DNA from: Deltaproteobacteria bacterium
GTDB lineage: Bacteria; Desulfobacterota; Desulfobacteria; Desulfobacterales; Desulfobacteraceae
Assembly (NCBI GenBank): GCA_003647385.1
Contig: QMMT01000066.1
Span: 1 to 8,061 of the forward strand
DNA length: 8,061 bases
Direction of reading: 5' to 3'
Translations under genes and position numbers: made by a program
In this document: positions 7,234-8,061 of the stretch, piece after piece
Numbering within the stretch: position 1 is the first letter of the stretch
Layout of the letters: the number at the start of each line of letters is the position of its first letter
The notes under the pieces: model-generated
Told to the model about the DNA's origin: nothing
Databases searched by the model: none
What the model saw: the letters and a program-made list of their open reading frames with translations, nothing else

Positions 7234-7605
7234 TTATGTCAGGACAACCTGAACAAGCTTTGAAAGGCCTAAATCAAAAAGCCCCAGAAAAACTGCAATA
7301 ACAAAAACAAAAATTATCACAACAATGGTTGTCCCGGTGGTCTGTTTTCTAGTCGGCCAAGTAACCTTTTTTAATTCCATCTTGACTTCTCTAAAAAAAT
7401 CCATTGCTTTCTGGAAAACATTTGGCTCACCAGACGTTGCATCTGCCAATTTTTTTTCCGGCTTTGCTTTTAAAGCACTTGCTCCTATTGTCGATTTTGA
7501 ACTTGAAAAACCTGAAGAGCTTACAGATGAAGCAGTTGTATTCTCTGATACAGCCCTTTGCTTTTTCTTTTCACTTATAGGCTTTTTTTTCTGTAATTTT
7601 GACAT
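7234..7605 (-). CDS. secE: Preprotein translocase subunit SecE with N-terminal extension
   Basis: SecE is the clamp-like membrane subunit of the SecYEG protein export channel. The conserved SecE part lies at about 64-123: an amphipathic helix with FFREVKMELKKVTWPTRKQT (70-89) followed by one membrane segment (about 92-112, TTIVVIIFVFVIAVFLGLF). The first 62 or so residues are rich in Lys, Ser, Ala and Thr with no hydrophobic segment, and are probably disordered. Total length is 123, against about 60-65 for minimal single-span SecE; E. coli reaches 127 by having two extra membrane spans, which are absent here. The ATG at 7605 has AGGA 5-6 bases upstream, so the extension is probably real. A later Met68 has no clear ribosome binding site. 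The stop is TAA. Confidence 0.95.
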   Translation of the reverse strand: MSKLQKKKPISEKKKQRAVSENTTASSVSSSGFSSSKSTIGASALKAKPEKKLADATSGEPNVFQKAMDFFREVKMELKKVTWPTRKQTTGTTIVVIIFVFVIAVFLGLFDLGLSKLVQVVLT

Positions 7606-7623
7606 ACAGTTCCTAAGCTTTCC

Positions 7624-7662
7624 TTTGTAACCTAAATTATTTTTTCAAATTTAGATTACAAA
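7624..7662 (-). other. 15-bp AT-rich hairpin between tRNA-Trp and secE
   Basis: On the minus strand TTTGTAATCTAAATT and AATTTAGGTTACAAA pair over all 15 positions (one G-U), with a 9-base loop TGAAAAAAT. The hairpin begins 10 bases after the encoded CCA of the tRNA and ends 18 bases before the secE ATG. Neither side is followed by a T-run, so it is not an intrinsic terminator on either strand. Likely roles are an RNase processing site that separates the tRNA from the mRNA, or protection of the new secE 5' end (inference). Confidence 0.75.
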
Positions 7663-7672
7663 ATCATAAATG

Positions 7673-7749
7673 TGGCAGGTCAGGAGGGAGTCGAACCCCC
7701 AACATCCAGATTTGGAGTCTGGCGCTCTGCCAATTAGAGCTACTGACCT
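7673..7749 (-). tRNA. trnW: tRNA-Trp (anticodon CCA)
   Basis: A full cloverleaf can be drawn: 7-bp acceptor stem AGGTCAG/CTGACCT, D stem GCTC/GAGC, anticodon stem CCAGA/TCTGG around the loop CTCCAAA (anticodon CCA, tryptophan), five-base variable loop, T stem GGGGG/CCCTC around TTCGACT, discriminator G and an encoded CCA end (7673-7675). The body is 74 bases, 77 with CCA. It lies within the protein-coding cluster, 11 bases after rpmG, so it is probably cut from a shared transcript. A tRNA-Trp near secE is a known arrangement in several bacterial groups. Confidence 0.98.
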
Positions 7750-7760
7750 GCAAACTTTTG

Positions 7761-7919
7761 TTATTTTATCTTTGTTTCTTTGTGCATTACATGCTTGTTA
7801 CAAAATTTACAATATTTCTTAAACTCCATTTTATCTGGAGTTTTCCGCTTATTTTTAGTCGTTGTATAATTTCTTCTCTTGCACTCTGTACAGGCAAGAG
7901 CAATATTTACTCTGTCCAC
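7761..7919 (-). CDS. rpmG: 50S ribosomal protein L33
   Basis: L33 is a small protein of the large subunit near the E site. The product is 52 residues, a normal length. It keeps two Cys pairs, CTEC (10-13) and CKFC (37-40), that form a zinc ribbon, so this is the zinc-binding form. Other family features are [23 protein letters not shown] and the basic tail, the first given here only as its stretch from residue 15 to 37. The start is GTG at 7919 with GGAG 6 bases upstream. No in-frame ATG precedes it before a stop. It begins 19 bases after tuf and ends with TAA, 11 bases before tRNA-Trp. Confidence 0.95.
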   Translation of the reverse strand: MDRVNIALACTECKRRNYTTTKNKRKTPDKMEFKKYCKFCNKHVMHKETKIK

Positions 7920-7938
7920 TGTAAACTCCTTTGGACCT

Positions 7939-8061
7939 TTACTCTATAATTTCACCGATAACACCGGCGCCAACGGTACGACCACCTTCTCGGATGGCAA
8001 ACCTGAGCTCTTTTTCCATTGCAATGGGGTTAATCAGCTCCACGCTAATGGTTGCATTATC
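7939..8061 (-). CDS. tuf: Elongation factor Tu, C-terminal end (partial)
   Basis: EF-Tu carries aminoacyl-tRNA to the ribosome as a GTP complex. Only the last 40 codons and the TAA stop are in the window; the 5' part continues past the right edge. The visible residues form the end of beta-barrel domain [19 protein letters not shown], then the highly conserved [19 protein letters not shown], and a final Ile-Glu. The GTPase domain is outside the window. Being first in the visible cluster, with 19 bases to rpmG, it probably shares a transcript with the genes downstream. Whether this is the only tuf copy cannot be told. Confidence 0.97.
   Translation of the reverse strand, partial: DNATISVELINPIAMEKELRFAIREGGRTVGAGVIGEIIE

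Noticed and set aside
1..8061. Mobile elements, CRISPR arrays, phage or toxin-antitoxin genes.
   Set aside because: No transposase, integrase, spaced repeats or other accessory genes are visible; the whole window is a conserved housekeeping cluster.

Overview
The window is one minus-strand gene cluster for transcription and translation. Read in the direction of transcription (right to left) it runs tuf (3' end), rpmG, tRNA-Trp, secE, nusG, rplK, rplA, rplJ, rplL, rpoB, rpoC (first codons). No plus-strand gene is supported. The gene order, the proteobacterial-type RpoB, the tRNA-Trp set between rpmG and secE, and the moderately AT-rich DNA suggest a Deltaproteobacterium (Desulfobacterota), perhaps of the Desulfobacter/Desulfobacula type. 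That placement rests on pattern recognition, not on a database search.

Layout by region. At 7939-8061 lies the C-terminal end of EF-Tu. At 7761-7919 lies a short L33 gene (GTG start). tRNA-Trp, with an encoded CCA end, is at 7673-7749, only 11 bases after rpmG. A 15-bp AT-rich hairpin (7624-7662) separates it from secE (7234-7605). nusG (6688-7218), rplK (6222-6644) and rplA (5506-6198) follow with gaps of 15 to 43 bases. The 175-base gap before rplJ holds a recognisable L10 autoregulatory leader (about 5410-5481). rplJ (start moved to 5330) and rplL are separated by a very AT-rich 60-base gap. A 211-base gap before rpoB holds several hairpins, including a GC-rich attenuator-like hairpin with a T-run (4181-4216). 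rpoB (20-4147) is complete. rpoC begins at position 9, probably with TTG.

How the parts work together: EF-Tu, L33, tRNA-Trp and L11/L1/L10/L12 serve the ribosome, mostly the GTPase-associated centre and stalk. SecE is the core of the protein export channel. NusG and RpoB/RpoC are the transcription machinery, with NusG linking RNA polymerase to the ribosome. Control appears to act at the L10 leader (feedback by L10-L12) and at the rplL-rpoB attenuator (lowering polymerase subunits relative to the stalk protein). No promoter for the cluster was identified; the main one probably lies upstream of tuf, outside the window.

The genes are ordinary and highly conserved, and I see no undescribed gene system. 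The points of interest are in the RNA structures between genes and in small repeats. No gene-free stretch exceeds 300 bases.
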